Shown in pieces: positions 16,539-26,835 of a stretch of 64,000 nt of DNA. Position numbers and translations under genes: made by a program. The stretch comes from CAIYRG01 sp035318785 (GTDB taxonomy: Bacteria; Pseudomonadota; Alphaproteobacteria; Micropepsales; Micropepsaceae). The notes under the pieces are model-generated. The model worked only from the letters and a program-made list of their open reading frames with translations. It searched no databases and was not told the origin of the DNA. Positions within the stretch are counted from its first letter, which is position 1. Each line of letters begins with the position of its first letter. Location of the stretch: contig DATHDZ010000341.1 in assembly GCA_035318785.1 (NCBI GenBank), positions 1 to 64,000 on the forward strand. The letters are read 5' to 3'.

Positions 16539-17270
16539 ATGAGATTTTTCACCGTCATATTCCTGGCCGCCACGGCCGGCGCGCTCCTGTCGGGGTGCGC
16601 CAGCATGTCGGCCGCCGAAGGCCCCCAGGCCATCAATGATCCCCTCGAGGGGTTCAATCGGGTCAGTTTCAACGCGACCTTGGCTCTGGATAAAGCCATC
16701 ATGCGCCCGACGGCGCAGGCCTATCGCACGGTATTCCCGGCATTCCTGCGCGATTCGATTCGCAATTTTCTGAACAATCTGGACACGCCGATTATCCTCG
16801 CCAATGACGTCCTGCAAGGCGAAGTGACCCGGGCCGGCGATACGCTGATTCGGGTGGGCGTGAACTCGACGCTGGGTCTCGGCGGTCTGGTCGATGTCGC
16901 CAAGCGCTGGGGCTATATGCGCCATTCGGAAGATTTCGGGCAGACCTTGGCCGTCTATGGCGTTGGCGAGGGTCCCTACCTTTTTGTGCCGCTTCTCGGT
17001 CCGGGCAATCCGCGCGATGTTTTGGGTTGGGGCGTCGATCTGGCATTCGATCCCCTGACTTACGCGCAATGGCGTGAGAAAACACTTTGGCAGTTCGGGC
17101 GCGCGGGCGTCGATTTTGTCGATTTGCGCGCGCGCAACATCGAAACGCTCGACGAGATCGAGAAGACTTCATTGGACTTTTATGCGTCGGTGCGTAGCCT
17201 TTATCGTCAGTCCCGTAACAATGAAATCAGGAACGGAGCCACCGAAGTCCAGGATTTGCCGGATTTTTAG
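16539..17270 (+). CDS. mlaA: MlaA (VacJ) outer-membrane lipoprotein
   Basis: MlaA removes misplaced phospholipids from the outer leaflet of the outer membrane and passes them to MlaC. The 243-residue protein has a lipoprotein signal peptide ending in the lipobox LSGC (Cys near residue 20). The family motifs follow: NDPLEGFNRVSFNATLALD, RNFLNNLDTPIILANDVLQG, the glycine-rich NSTLGLGGLVDVA, and GPYLFVPLLGPGNPRD. I chose the ATG at 16539, because the 67 extra codons upstream are not family-like. mlaC follows 102 bases later on the same strand. The MlaFEDB transporter genes are not in the window. Confidence 0.93.
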   Translation: MRFFTVIFLAATAGALLSGCASMSAAEGPQAINDPLEGFNRVSFNATLALDKAIMRPTAQAYRTVFPAFLRDSIRNFLNNLDTPIILANDVLQGEVTRAGDTLIRVGVNSTLGLGGLVDVAKRWGYMRHSEDFGQTLAVYGVGEGPYLFVPLLGPGNPRDVLGWGVDLAFDPLTYAQWREKTLWQFGRAGVDFVDLRARNIETLDEIEKTSLDFYASVRSLYRQSRNNEIRNGATEVQDLPDF

Positions 17271-17372
17271 CCTCTGTTGAGGATTGTGCCGGGATAGGAA
17301 CGAAGGCGGCCTCCATACGTTTGCCATTTTGGGGAACGAAGGTTTCCCGCAAGAATTGTAGGAGAGAGTTTC

Positions 17373-18062
17373 ATGACGTCGTATTCGCAACGGACCGTGC
17401 CGCCATGGGCCGTCAACGTCGTGTGGGCATTTCTTGTGCTCGCGACGATCTTTTTCTCGGCGCCCACCTCCGCTGCTGCAGCCACTTCAGCGGAAAGCTT
17501 CGTGCAGCAGAACATCGACAAGGGCTACACGATTCTCAACAACACTTCGCTTTCCGATGAACAGCGTCGCGCGCAATTCCGCACGTTCATGCTGGGTCTG
17601 ACCGACACGCGGCGGATCGGGCTGTTCACGCTTGGGCAATATGCGAACGGCGCCTCGAAAGCCGATCTGGATGCGTTCACCGAGGCGTTCCTCGATTACG
17701 CGGTGGCGGTCTATGAATCGCGGCTGAGCAAATATAAGGGCCAGACACTCAAGGTCACCGGGTCGAGCGAACGCGCCGCGGACGACATTGTGGTCAACGC
17801 GGATGTGGTCAATCCGAATTCTTCCAACGGTCAGCCTTTCAAAGTCGGGTTCCGCGTCCGCAAGACCTCCGACGGCCGGCCGATCATCACCGACATGCAG
17901 GTCGAGGGCGTGTGGCTGGCGCTGTCCCAGCGCTCCGATTTCACCGGATTCCTACAGCAGCACGGCGGCAGCGTCGCCGCCCTGACCGATCATCTGCACA
18001 TGCAGGCGCAGCAGATTCATGCCGGCGCCAGCGAAGCATCGCGGCAAGGCCAAAAGTCATAA
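17373..18062 (+). CDS. mlaC: MlaC-type periplasmic phospholipid-binding protein
   Basis: A 229-residue periplasmic carrier (toluene tolerance Ttg2D family) that shuttles phospholipids between MlaA and the inner membrane MlaFEDB complex. The signal peptide spans about residues 1-32 (VVWAFLVLATIFFSAPTSAAAA). Family features are the early SFVQQNIDKGYTIL, FRTFMLGLTD-x-RRIGLF, DAFTEAFLDYAVAVYESRL and the closing strand pair VDMQVEGVWLA-like segment (ITDMQVEGVWLALSQRSDF). It follows mlaA and ends at a strong terminator. Confidence 0.92.
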   Translation: MTSYSQRTVPPWAVNVVWAFLVLATIFFSAPTSAAAATSAESFVQQNIDKGYTILNNTSLSDEQRRAQFRTFMLGLTDTRRIGLFTLGQYANGASKADLDAFTEAFLDYAVAVYESRLSKYKGQTLKVTGSSERAADDIVVNADVVNPNSSNGQPFKVGFRVRKTSDGRPIITDMQVEGVWLALSQRSDFTGFLQQHGGSVAALTDHLHMQAQQIHAGASEASRQGQKS

Positions 18063-18075
18063 GCCGAAGATCGTC

Positions 18076-18111
18076 TAAAAAAAGGGCCGGCGTTTTTCGC
18101 CGGCCCTTTTT

Positions 18112-18113
<2 letters not shown>
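18076..18113. terminator. Bidirectional Rho-independent terminator between mlaC and ettA
   Basis: GGGCCGGCG (18084-18092), loop TTTTT, CGCCGGCCC (18098-18106) followed by seven T; on the other strand the A-run 18077-18083 supplies the U-tract for the convergent ettA transcript. Confidence 0.92.
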
Positions 18114-19770
<1,657 letters not shown>

Positions 19771-19865
19771 GCGAATTCCTTAACTGGCGAAAAATGGAGG
19801 CGGGTTGTAACGGAGGATCGACGGCACGGCAACAGCCGCGCGAAAACTGCCGAATCCCTAAGGTA

Positions 19866-20885
19866 TCAGAAGTTCAGCTTGGCCCGGGCGACGCCAGCAA
19901 CCGCATTCTGGCCACGCGTACCAGCCGCATTGACCTGATAGGCGGCATTGGCCTGCAGCGCGAGAGTCCCGTCAAGGAAGGTTGTGACATAACCCAGCTC
20001 GACATCGGATTCCCGGGCCTGTGTGTTGGCGAGCGCGAAATTGGTGTTCAGGGCGCCGAAGCTCTTGCTGCCGGTATAAATCTGGAGCGGACGCGACAGA
20101 GCGATACCGAACGCGTCATCCCCAAACAATCCGGTTTTCGCAAGGCCTATGCCATAGGCTTGCGAACGCAGCGGGTCGGATTTCACGCCGAGCTGCTCTC
20201 GATTGAGGTCGAGCTGCGTCACACCTTCGGCATAGGTCAGCGTTGTCACCCAGCCCTCGGCAAAACCCACACGCGCCGAAATGCCCAAGGCGGAGCTCTC
20301 GGCAGGGCCGCCGCTCCGCAACGATCCACCGAGCAGCGAAGAATTGCCGCTGGAACGCGATGCCGTCAGTCCGATCGCGCCCCAATCGGCGAAATTCCAA
20401 TTGAGGTTCGCCGAGGTCGTTCCGATGCTGCGCAGATTGGTGCCGAGACGGGCCGCGAGATCGCGCGAAAGAGTACTCGGTTGCGTGTCGCTCAGTGCAT
20501 CCAGCCCGAGGGCCAAGTGCCCGACATTGAGATCGACATCGCGGCCGATCGCGAAACTTGCGCCGGCAAAATTATTGGTGCCGCCAAGGAAAGAGGAATT
20601 CAGAGATCCACTTGCCGGAAACACATCGTTGTACGGATCCCAGTTGCGGCCACGCGCGAGATCAAGCTGAAGGCCGCGCGCGACGCTGGCGCCATTCGGA
20701 CGAAGCGACGACATGTCCTGGCCCAGAGGCGCCATGACGCCGCCAAGATTGAGGTTGGCGATGGAGGCGATGGAAGCTTGCGCAACCTTTGCTGTGGGCG
20801 CGGTCGATGTGGCAGCCGACACCGCGGACACCCAAAGGGTACCCAACAGCACCGACAAGGCTGCCGTCACAACGCGCATGCGCAT
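19866..20885 (-). CDS. Predicted outer-membrane beta-barrel protein
   Basis: About 339 residues with a clear signal peptide (RVVTAALSVLLGTLWVSAVSA). The mature part alternates polar and hydrophobic residues in short strands separated by Gly/Ser/Asn turns and ends in ARAKLNF, a terminal Phe as expected for a BAM-assembled barrel. The final 150 residues (GIGLAKTGLFGDDAFGIALS, ELGYVTTFLDG) recall the barrel ends of alphaproteobacterial autotransporters, but there is no visible passenger domain. Function unknown. The start at 20885 follows an AGGAG; a second ATG at 20879 is equally possible. Confidence 0.65.
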   Translation of the reverse strand: MRMRVVTAALSVLLGTLWVSAVSAATSTAPTAKVAQASIASIANLNLGGVMAPLGQDMSSLRPNGASVARGLQLDLARGRNWDPYNDVFPASGSLNSSFLGGTNNFAGASFAIGRDVDLNVGHLALGLDALSDTQPSTLSRDLAARLGTNLRSIGTTSANLNWNFADWGAIGLTASRSSGNSSLLGGSLRSGGPAESSALGISARVGFAEGWVTTLTYAEGVTQLDLNREQLGVKSDPLRSQAYGIGLAKTGLFGDDAFGIALSRPLQIYTGSKSFGALNTNFALANTQARESDVELGYVTTFLDGTLALQANAAYQVNAAGTRGQNAVAGVARAKLNF

Positions 20886-21101
20886 ATTCCCCGCTACTCC
20901 TCTGGGCGAAGGCCCAGCTATGGTGATTGTACCAGTTCCAACTCTCATAGGAAATGAACCTTCTGCTACAAAGCTCCAGTGCGGCCCCGCGCCACGGTGG
21001 GGTGCCAATTCGGCCGCGGATCTGAATTCCCATGATTGCTGAGCTACTTAGCTTAAAGCCCTCCGGCTGATCGGGCAAAAGAAAAAGCACATGTGCCAAA
21101 A

Positions 21102-22304
21102 TCAGCGCTCCCCCAGGGCGCCCACCACCTTTCGCGCGAGGAGGCCTCTGATCTCAACCTCGCTGAACCCAAACTCCGTAAGGATCGATTCGCTTTCTTC
21201 TCCGACCCTCGGCGTCGGCCTATCGGCCTGCCGCTCGAGACCCGAGACTCGAAACGGCGAGCGCACGGTCCTAAGCGCCCCCTCGCTGGGATGGTCCACG
21301 GATCCGAACAACCCGACCGCGGAGAGATGCGCTTCGTCGAAAAGATCGTCGAAGCTGTTCACCGGCCCGCAGGGAATGTCGCGCTCATTCATCAGCGTCA
21401 GCCACTCCGCCGTGGAGCGCTGCGGCGCCGCATCGGCAATCACCTGATAGAGCGCATCCACATTCGCGCTTCGCTTGACGGGATCCTTCACCCATTCTTC
21501 GCTCAGCAGATCCGCCCTGCCGACGCACTCCATGAATCGCATCCATTGCTGCGTCGTGTAAGGCATAATCGCGACGTAACCGTCCCGCGTCTTATACGGC
21601 CGGCGGTTCTTCGCAAGCATTCGCTCGTAACCCGAAGGACCGAGCGGCGGCACGAAAGTACGTCCGGCAAGATGTTCGACAAGGAGAAAGGCGACCATGC
21701 TTTCGAACATGGGAGCTTCGATGGCGCAGCCCTCGCCCGTTTTCAGCCGGCGAACCAGCCCTGTGGCGAGCGCAAAGGCAAGATGCAGGCCGACCACCTT
21801 GTCGGCGATGATGGAGGGCAGGAAACGCGGCGCGCCGGTGGCGTCGGCATTGAGCTGCGCCAGCCCGGACATCGCCTGGATGATGTCGTCATAGGCAGGT
21901 TCATCCGCATACGGACCATCCTGGCCGAATCCCGGCGAATAACAATAGACGATGCCGCTATTCACGCGCTTCGCATCTTCGTAGGAAAGGCCGAGCTTCA
22001 CGGCCGCCTTGGGCCGCATGTTGTGGACCACGGCATCGGCGCGCGCGATGAGCCTCTGCACCACGTCTCGCCCCTCGGGCTTGCGCAAATCCACGGCAAT
22101 CGAACGCTTGTTGCGGTTGGTGTTGAGAAAGCCCGCGCCCATGTCGGGGGCGCGGCTCGGCCCCGGAGAACGGCCCACATCGCCATCGAGCGGTTCAACC
22201 TTGACGATGTCCGCGCCCATATCGCCCAGGAACTGCGTGGCGTAGGGCCCGAGATAGGTCGTCGTCAGATCGACGATGCGGATGCCCTTCAGAACCTCAT
22301 ACAT
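21102..22304 (-). CDS. CaiB/BaiF-type CoA transferase (family III)
   Basis: A 400-residue enzyme that moves CoA between acyl donors and carboxylic acids through an aspartyl-CoA intermediate. The N-terminus MYEVLKGIRIVDLTTTYLGP with GPYATQFLGDMGADIVKVEP and FLNTNRNKRSIAVDLR is typical; the catalytic Asp is probably in EPAYDDIIQAMSG. Further down, FGQDGPYA-type and YVAIMP segments complete the fold. The substrate cannot be told. The ATG at 22304 is 2 bases after the stop of the TauE-like gene, so it is the last gene of a five-gene operon. A longer in-frame reading to 23156 is an artefact crossing the upstream gene. Confidence 0.9.
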   Translation of the reverse strand: MYEVLKGIRIVDLTTTYLGPYATQFLGDMGADIVKVEPLDGDVGRSPGPSRAPDMGAGFLNTNRNKRSIAVDLRKPEGRDVVQRLIARADAVVHNMRPKAAVKLGLSYEDAKRVNSGIVYCYSPGFGQDGPYADEPAYDDIIQAMSGLAQLNADATGAPRFLPSIIADKVVGLHLAFALATGLVRRLKTGEGCAIEAPMFESMVAFLLVEHLAGRTFVPPLGPSGYERMLAKNRRPYKTRDGYVAIMPYTTQQWMRFMECVGRADLLSEEWVKDPVKRSANVDALYQVIADAAPQRSTAEWLTLMNERDIPCGPVNSFDDLFDEAHLSAVGLFGSVDHPSEGALRTVRSPFRVSGLERQADRPTPRVGEESESILTEFGFSEVEIRGLLARKVVGALGER

Positions 22305-22306
22305 CG

Positions 22307-23065
22307 CTATCCGCCATAGGCCTTTACGAAATAGTAGACCGAGAATATAGCGCCCGCCGCCGTCACGATCCGCCGCAGCCATTCGCCGGGGATGCGACGC
22401 GCCACACGCGCGCCGAAATACCCGCCCGCGATGGACCCGATCATCACGATCAAAGCGACCTGCCAATCGACCGCGCCCACGAAGATGAAGAGCAAAGCCG
22501 CGACGCCATTGATGAAACAGACGAGGAAATTGCGCTGCGCGTTGGCGCTCTGCATATCCTGTTCGCCGGCCAGCGCCATGGATGCCAGCAGCAGGATTCC
22601 GATGGCCGCGCCGAAATAGCCGCCATAGATCGCGCTGACGAATTCCATCGCCAGCAATTGCAGCTCGTTCTTGCGGTGCGGTCCCTGCGTGACCCGCCGG
22701 ACGATCTGGCGCGAAAGCGTGAAGAGGATTGTCGCCACCGCCAGCAGCCACGGCACGAGATAGAAAAACAACGCGTTGCCCGAAACGAGCAGCAGCACCG
22801 CGCCGGTGAGCCCGCCCGCGATGGCCACCCCGATCCTCGCCGGCAATCGCGCGCGCACCCGCTGCAATTCGGGAAGGTAGGCATAAGCCGAAGTGAACGT
22901 ACCGGGGACGAGCGCAACGGTGGTCGTGGTATTGGCGATCACCGGCGGCAACCCGGCCGCGAGCAGGACGGGAAAGGTGAAAAGCGTGCCGCCACCCACC
23001 AAGGCGTTGGATGTGCCGGCGAGAAAGCCGATGAGGATGAGGAACAGAATTTCGATGGGGGGCAC
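22307..23065 (-). CDS. TauE/SafE-family sulfite/anion exporter-like membrane protein
   Basis: 252 residues with seven to eight hydrophobic helices. Characteristic are the N-terminal repeat LIGFLAGTSNALVGGGTLFTFP with VIANTTTTVAL, and the second copy GGYFGAAIGILLL with a central basic loop. Family members move sulfite, sulfoacetate or other small anions. GTG start. It lies between an ELM1-like gene and a CoA transferase in a tight run; a substrate that is a sulfonate or organic acid activated by the CoA transferase is a guess from that pairing. Confidence 0.88.
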   Translation of the reverse strand: MPPIEILFLILIGFLAGTSNALVGGGTLFTFPVLLAAGLPPVIANTTTTVALVPGTFTSAYAYLPELQRVRARLPARIGVAIAGGLTGAVLLLVSGNALFFYLVPWLLAVATILFTLSRQIVRRVTQGPHRKNELQLLAMEFVSAIYGGYFGAAIGILLLASMALAGEQDMQSANAQRNFLVCFINGVAALLFIFVGAVDWQVALIVMIGSIAGGYFGARVARRIPGEWLRRIVTAAGAIFSVYYFVKAYGG

Positions 23066-23109
23066 GGGACCCGACGCGAATGGAGTGGGACACGCTTAAT
23101 ATGGGCGAC

Positions 23110-24063
23110 CTACGGGGGCAACAGCGCTTCCACCCGCGCCGCCACGGCGCCCACATCGTTAAGCGGCGTATAGGCGTAGCGAGCGAGTGATCCGACGAAG
23201 GAACGGGTCACGCCGTCTTCGCGAAGCGCGCGGTGAAAGCGCTCGAATTTCGCAGAGCCGCCCGGGAGATCGACCACATAGACCGGCTTTCCGGTGCTCG
23301 CGCTTTCCGAGACCATATTCACCGAATCCCCGGTCACCACGATGTAATCGGCAAGGCCAAGCAGCCCGAAATAGGGATTCTCGCCGCGCATGTCCCAGAG
23401 ATAATGCGGCACCGGGGCGAGCTCGGCTTTCAGGATGGTCAGGCATTCTTCGCTTGTGCGGCGCGACGGCGTCACCAAAAGGCTCGCCGTCAGGTCACGT
23501 GCAACCGCTACAAGCTGACGGGCCAGACGCGTCATCTCGGCGGGGCCCAAACGAAAGACGGAATTGGAGCCACCGATCAGAACGCTGACATAGGGCCTCG
23601 CCAGGCGAGCGATTTCCGGCCTGAGACGTTCGGCGCCCTTTCGCAGCAGTTCGGGCGTGATGCGATGGAGCGCTCCACGCGTGGAGATGATGTTGTCCCC
23701 GTGCAACTCGTCATGGCGGGGCACGACGACGAGATCGAAATGCCTGGACGCGATCACCGGATTTTGCAGCTGGACCGTGCGCGTCAGTCCGCCTGACAGC
23801 TTCCTTACCAGCATGGACGCGGCAACGCTGTGCCGTCCCGTGGCAATCAGAAGGTCCGGCCAGGGGGCCGCGAGGGAATCGCTGTCGGTAGTGAATTGCG
23901 CGCGTCCGCCCAAGCGAAAATAAGGCGTGATTTGCCGCCACGGACTTCGTAAGCGCACCCGCTTGACCAGCGGCGTCAGCCCTAGCGCCTCTGCAAGGCC
24001 GATGCATTGGCTTTCCATGCCCGCTTTGCCGTCGGTTACCACCCAACAGGAGAGCTTGCGCAC
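23110..24063 (-). CDS. ELM1-family protein (GT-B-like fold)
   Basis: 317 residues from the GTG at 24063, which follows the stop of the upstream gene by 1 base. The pattern VVTDGKAGMESQCIGLAEAL at the start, LIATGRHSVAAS, the mid-protein VLIGGSNSVFRL, and DYIVVTGDSVNMVSESASTG-K in the C-terminal half identify the family called mitochondrial fission ELM1, widespread in alphaproteobacteria. The arrangement resembles a GT-B glycosyltransferase with a C-terminal nucleotide-sugar site, so an envelope sugar transferase is plausible. The bacterial role is unknown. Confidence 0.82.
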   Translation of the reverse strand: MRKLSCWVVTDGKAGMESQCIGLAEALGLTPLVKRVRLRSPWRQITPYFRLGGRAQFTTDSDSLAAPWPDLLIATGRHSVAASMLVRKLSGGLTRTVQLQNPVIASRHFDLVVVPRHDELHGDNIISTRGALHRITPELLRKGAERLRPEIARLARPYVSVLIGGSNSVFRLGPAEMTRLARQLVAVARDLTASLLVTPSRRTSEECLTILKAELAPVPHYLWDMRGENPYFGLLGLADYIVVTGDSVNMVSESASTGKPVYVVDLPGGSAKFERFHRALREDGVTRSFVGSLARYAYTPLNDVGAVAARVEALLPP

Positions 24064-24064
24064 C

Positions 24065-25963
24065 TCAGAATCCAAACATGTGGTCCAGGCTGAAAGCGCG
24101 TTCGCCAATAAGCCCGTGATAGCCGAACAGCCGGCAGGTCGTGTCGCGCACCACCACATAGGCGTCCGCGCCCGCTTGAGTGCGTTCGGCTTCGGTGAAT
24201 GTCTCGTTGAGGCGCCAAAGCAGCGAACCGCCGCAAGGAATGCGAACATTGCGCCGCGCCGCTTCCTGCCCCTGAGACGACATCAGCATGAGCGCGGTGT
24301 CCGACGTCTCATGCCAGGGGCGCGAAACGGGATAAACCAGGTGGCACATGGTGTCGAAGGGCGCGGGCCCCACGCGCAGGAAGAGCCGCGTCGAAAGCCC
24401 CGGCGGCGGCCCTTTGTAGGATTGAGGTTCGCCTTTGTAGGTCACCAGCATGTTGAACATATGCGCGCCGAAGCTGGTTTCGGCGGCATGGCCGGTCTCG
24501 AGGTCTTCATAGCGGAACAGAGCGTGCAGCCAGCCATCGGCCTCTTGTCCCGCTTCGAAATCATAGACCAGCTCCATATGGCCGTAGCCGCCGTCGATGC
24601 GGCCGTTCAAGACCTCATTCGCCGCAAGGGCGATGGATTCGTTGCGCCGAAGATTCCCGAAACTGTGCTCGGCGGCTTTGCGCCCGGCACTGTCATAGAT
24701 CAGCAATTTGACCGGCAGATGCGCCTGTACCGTCGACATCGGCGTCGGCAGGACCAGGCTGCGAAAGCGCTCCACCGGCAGCACCGGTGCGGGAAGGATA
24801 AATCCTTTGCCGAGCACCGCGCCGAGTCCGGGAAGCTCCCTATCCAGTTTCAAATCGCTGCGCTCGACATTGGGGTGCGCGATGCGGCGGCGCCCGTTCT
24901 TGCGCAGTATCTCATAGCGCGGGCGCACGAAATGCTTGCCGGCGCGTATCTCGAGCTGCTGCGGCCAACGCGCCGCGGGTAGAAGCTGGGACACCCTCAG
25001 GCTCTTTGTGGCAAAGGCGCCGACCGGTTCGTGCAAATGGGCGACCCTATCATCGCCCATCAGATTGAAACCGATTTCACCCGCGGGAATGGGATGGGGA
25101 TGGGAGTTTTGCACCCACAACACCACGTCTTCGCCTTCCTCCGGCGCGGGCAGTCCCGCATAGACATCCGCGGGCCAGGAATTGGCGTCATGCGTGCATG
25201 AGAGCACGTCCGAGGAATCGCCATAGGTGTCGAGCGCGTATTTCACGATGTCGTGCCCGGCCGCACCCACGACATGCATGAACAATTGGCCGGTAAAAGG
25301 TGCAAGACCGAAGCGCGCGCGGACCTCCTTGCTGTCCACCACGATGGAGCCGTTGGCGGTCGGCAATATCTCTTTCCACTCGGCGATCGCATGTCCCCCG
25401 TCGTTGAAAAGAGTGAACCAGATATAGCCCCCCTTCCCTCCGTAGCCCGACCAATAATTGATCGTGACCAGACGGGTATGGTGGCCGTCCGCATCGCGGA
25501 AGAAAGCGAAATTGGTCGCGAAATTCAGGTTCGAGAGATAACGCGTGCGGTCCGACAGCATGTCGTCCGGCAGGCGCAAAGCATCGAAGCTCAGAAGCGA
25601 AGCGCCGTTGACGGCGTCGCGCAGATGAACGGCGGCAGGCCCCGCATCAAAAGCGGCGATGAGCACCGTGCCGGCGCGACATTGAGAGAGTTCGGCGACG
25701 GACTGTGTCCGATGTCCACGGAAGCTGCGGCCGATATGACTCACGTCCTGGACGAACAATCCGGCAATCTCGGTGCGGTCCAAAGGAAACAGCGCATCGA
25801 ACGCCGCGAGGAGATTGTGCGGATCGTAGATCGCGACCGGCCCGCTTGCCTTCAGCTTCGCCAGAAGCATACGGGCCGGCTCGGCCGCCAAGGGATGCGT
25901 GACCGCCTTGTAGAAGGCGTTGCCTCCGACGGCGTTGTTGAAGGTCTCGATATTCAGGGGCAT
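24065..25963 (-). CDS. Hypothetical 632-residue protein, no family recognised
   Basis: A soluble protein without signal peptide or membrane helices. The N-terminal 60 residues include HPLAAEPARMLLAKLKASG and VAIYDPHNLLAAFDAL; the middle has beta-rich blocks such as INYWSGYGGKGGYIWFTLFN and NSHPHPIPAGEIGFNLMG; the end has RLFGYHGLIGERAFSLDHMF. Many aromatic and Gly turns suggest several beta-sandwich domains. It is 16 bases after a 2OG oxygenase gene and 1 base before an ELM1-like gene, so all three are probably co-translated. An envelope or polysaccharide role is possible from the neighbours only. Confidence 0.6.
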   Translation of the reverse strand: MPLNIETFNNAVGGNAFYKAVTHPLAAEPARMLLAKLKASGPVAIYDPHNLLAAFDALFPLDRTEIAGLFVQDVSHIGRSFRGHRTQSVAELSQCRAGTVLIAAFDAGPAAVHLRDAVNGASLLSFDALRLPDDMLSDRTRYLSNLNFATNFAFFRDADGHHTRLVTINYWSGYGGKGGYIWFTLFNDGGHAIAEWKEILPTANGSIVVDSKEVRARFGLAPFTGQLFMHVVGAAGHDIVKYALDTYGDSSDVLSCTHDANSWPADVYAGLPAPEEGEDVVLWVQNSHPHPIPAGEIGFNLMGDDRVAHLHEPVGAFATKSLRVSQLLPAARWPQQLEIRAGKHFVRPRYEILRKNGRRRIAHPNVERSDLKLDRELPGLGAVLGKGFILPAPVLPVERFRSLVLPTPMSTVQAHLPVKLLIYDSAGRKAAEHSFGNLRRNESIALAANEVLNGRIDGGYGHMELVYDFEAGQEADGWLHALFRYEDLETGHAAETSFGAHMFNMLVTYKGEPQSYKGPPPGLSTRLFLRVGPAPFDTMCHLVYPVSRPWHETSDTALMLMSSQGQEAARRNVRIPCGGSLLWRLNETFTEAERTQAGADAYVVVRDTTCRLFGYHGLIGERAFSLDHMFGF

Positions 25964-25979
25964 GAGCGCACCTTAGCGT

Positions 25980-26663
25980 TCACGCGCCGCGATTTCCCAG
26001 CCGCTTGAAAAACGCGCTGAGTCGATGACGCGCCTGCTCGCGGCGGACCACGGACGCGTCCGTCACCCAGTTCAATTGAATGACGCGGCGGGGGCCCGAG
26101 AATGGCTCGAAACCATGCCACGCGTGAGGATCGTTCTTGAACACCAGCAAGGTCCCGCGCTCGGGCGGAACTTCGGCGATGACGGCGTTCAGATCGTCGG
26201 GCGCACGCACAAGCCGAAGCCGCCCCCGCGCGCTCTCCCAGCTGTCATTCATGTAAAGGAGCGCCGTTACCAGCTTGGTCCGGCTGTCGGTGTGGATCTT
26301 GCCGTCCGCGGCGCGGCTCTGGCCCCGTACCGTGACCATGGTGGGGTGACCCGCGAGATCCATATTCAGTTTCTTGCCGACCGCTTCCGTCATCGCAGAA
26401 CCCTGGATTTCGGCCATGAACGCGGCGAAAGCCGGGCCATAGCTCAAACTGGACAGCGGAAAGCTTCCGGGGTGTTGGATAGAAGGGAAATCCGCTCCTA
26501 TGGCTTCAAGCGCCCCAGACCTGACAAAGCCGGGGACGATGAAGAAGGGAAACGGTCCGTGCTGAACCGGCGCGCCGCCCAGCGCGTCCATGTCCGCGGC
26601 CGGCTGCGGCAGAGATGCTTCGTCCCAAACCTGATTGGCTACGCGACTCATAATTCCCATCAT
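25980..26663 (-). CDS. 2-oxoglutarate/Fe(II)-dependent oxygenase-like protein
   Basis: About 227 residues. The double-stranded beta-helix iron site is visible: H124-x-D126 in GKIHTDSRT, and the distal His in NDPHAWHGF (H183), with Arg 192/193 in GPRRVIQLNW likely to bind 2-oxoglutarate. It resembles prolyl hydroxylase-like 2OG oxygenases that modify proteins or small molecules. It is the first gene of the five-gene run ending at the CoA transferase. The exact start is uncertain (ATG at 26663, 26660 or 26651). Confidence 0.82.
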   Translation of the reverse strand: MMGIMSRVANQVWDEASLPQPAADMDALGGAPVQHGPFPFFIVPGFVRSGALEAIGADFPSIQHPGSFPLSSLSYGPAFAAFMAEIQGSAMTEAVGKKLNMDLAGHPTMVTVRGQSRAADGKIHTDSRTKLVTALLYMNDSWESARGRLRLVRAPDDLNAVIAEVPPERGTLLVFKNDPHAWHGFEPFSGPRRVIQLNWVTDASVVRREQARHRLSAFFKRLGNRGA

Positions 26664-26835
26664 GCCCTTAGGATGAGCGCCGGCTCGAACGCCGTCAAAC
26701 GCCCCTTTGTCAGGTCATTGTCCCGAAGGCAAGCCTGATGGCGGCCTGCGGCTTAAGTTGGGCGTCCGGCGAGGCTCGCCTTTTGCCCGGATTGGCATTA
26801 GATGCAAAAAAGAACACGGCACACGAGGGCGGGGC

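Noticed and set aside
22305..23156. N-terminal extension of the CoA transferase frame to 684 residues
   Set aside because: It overlaps the TauE/SafE-like gene in another frame; Arg/Ala-rich text is not family-like, and the real start MYEVLKGIR is at 22304.
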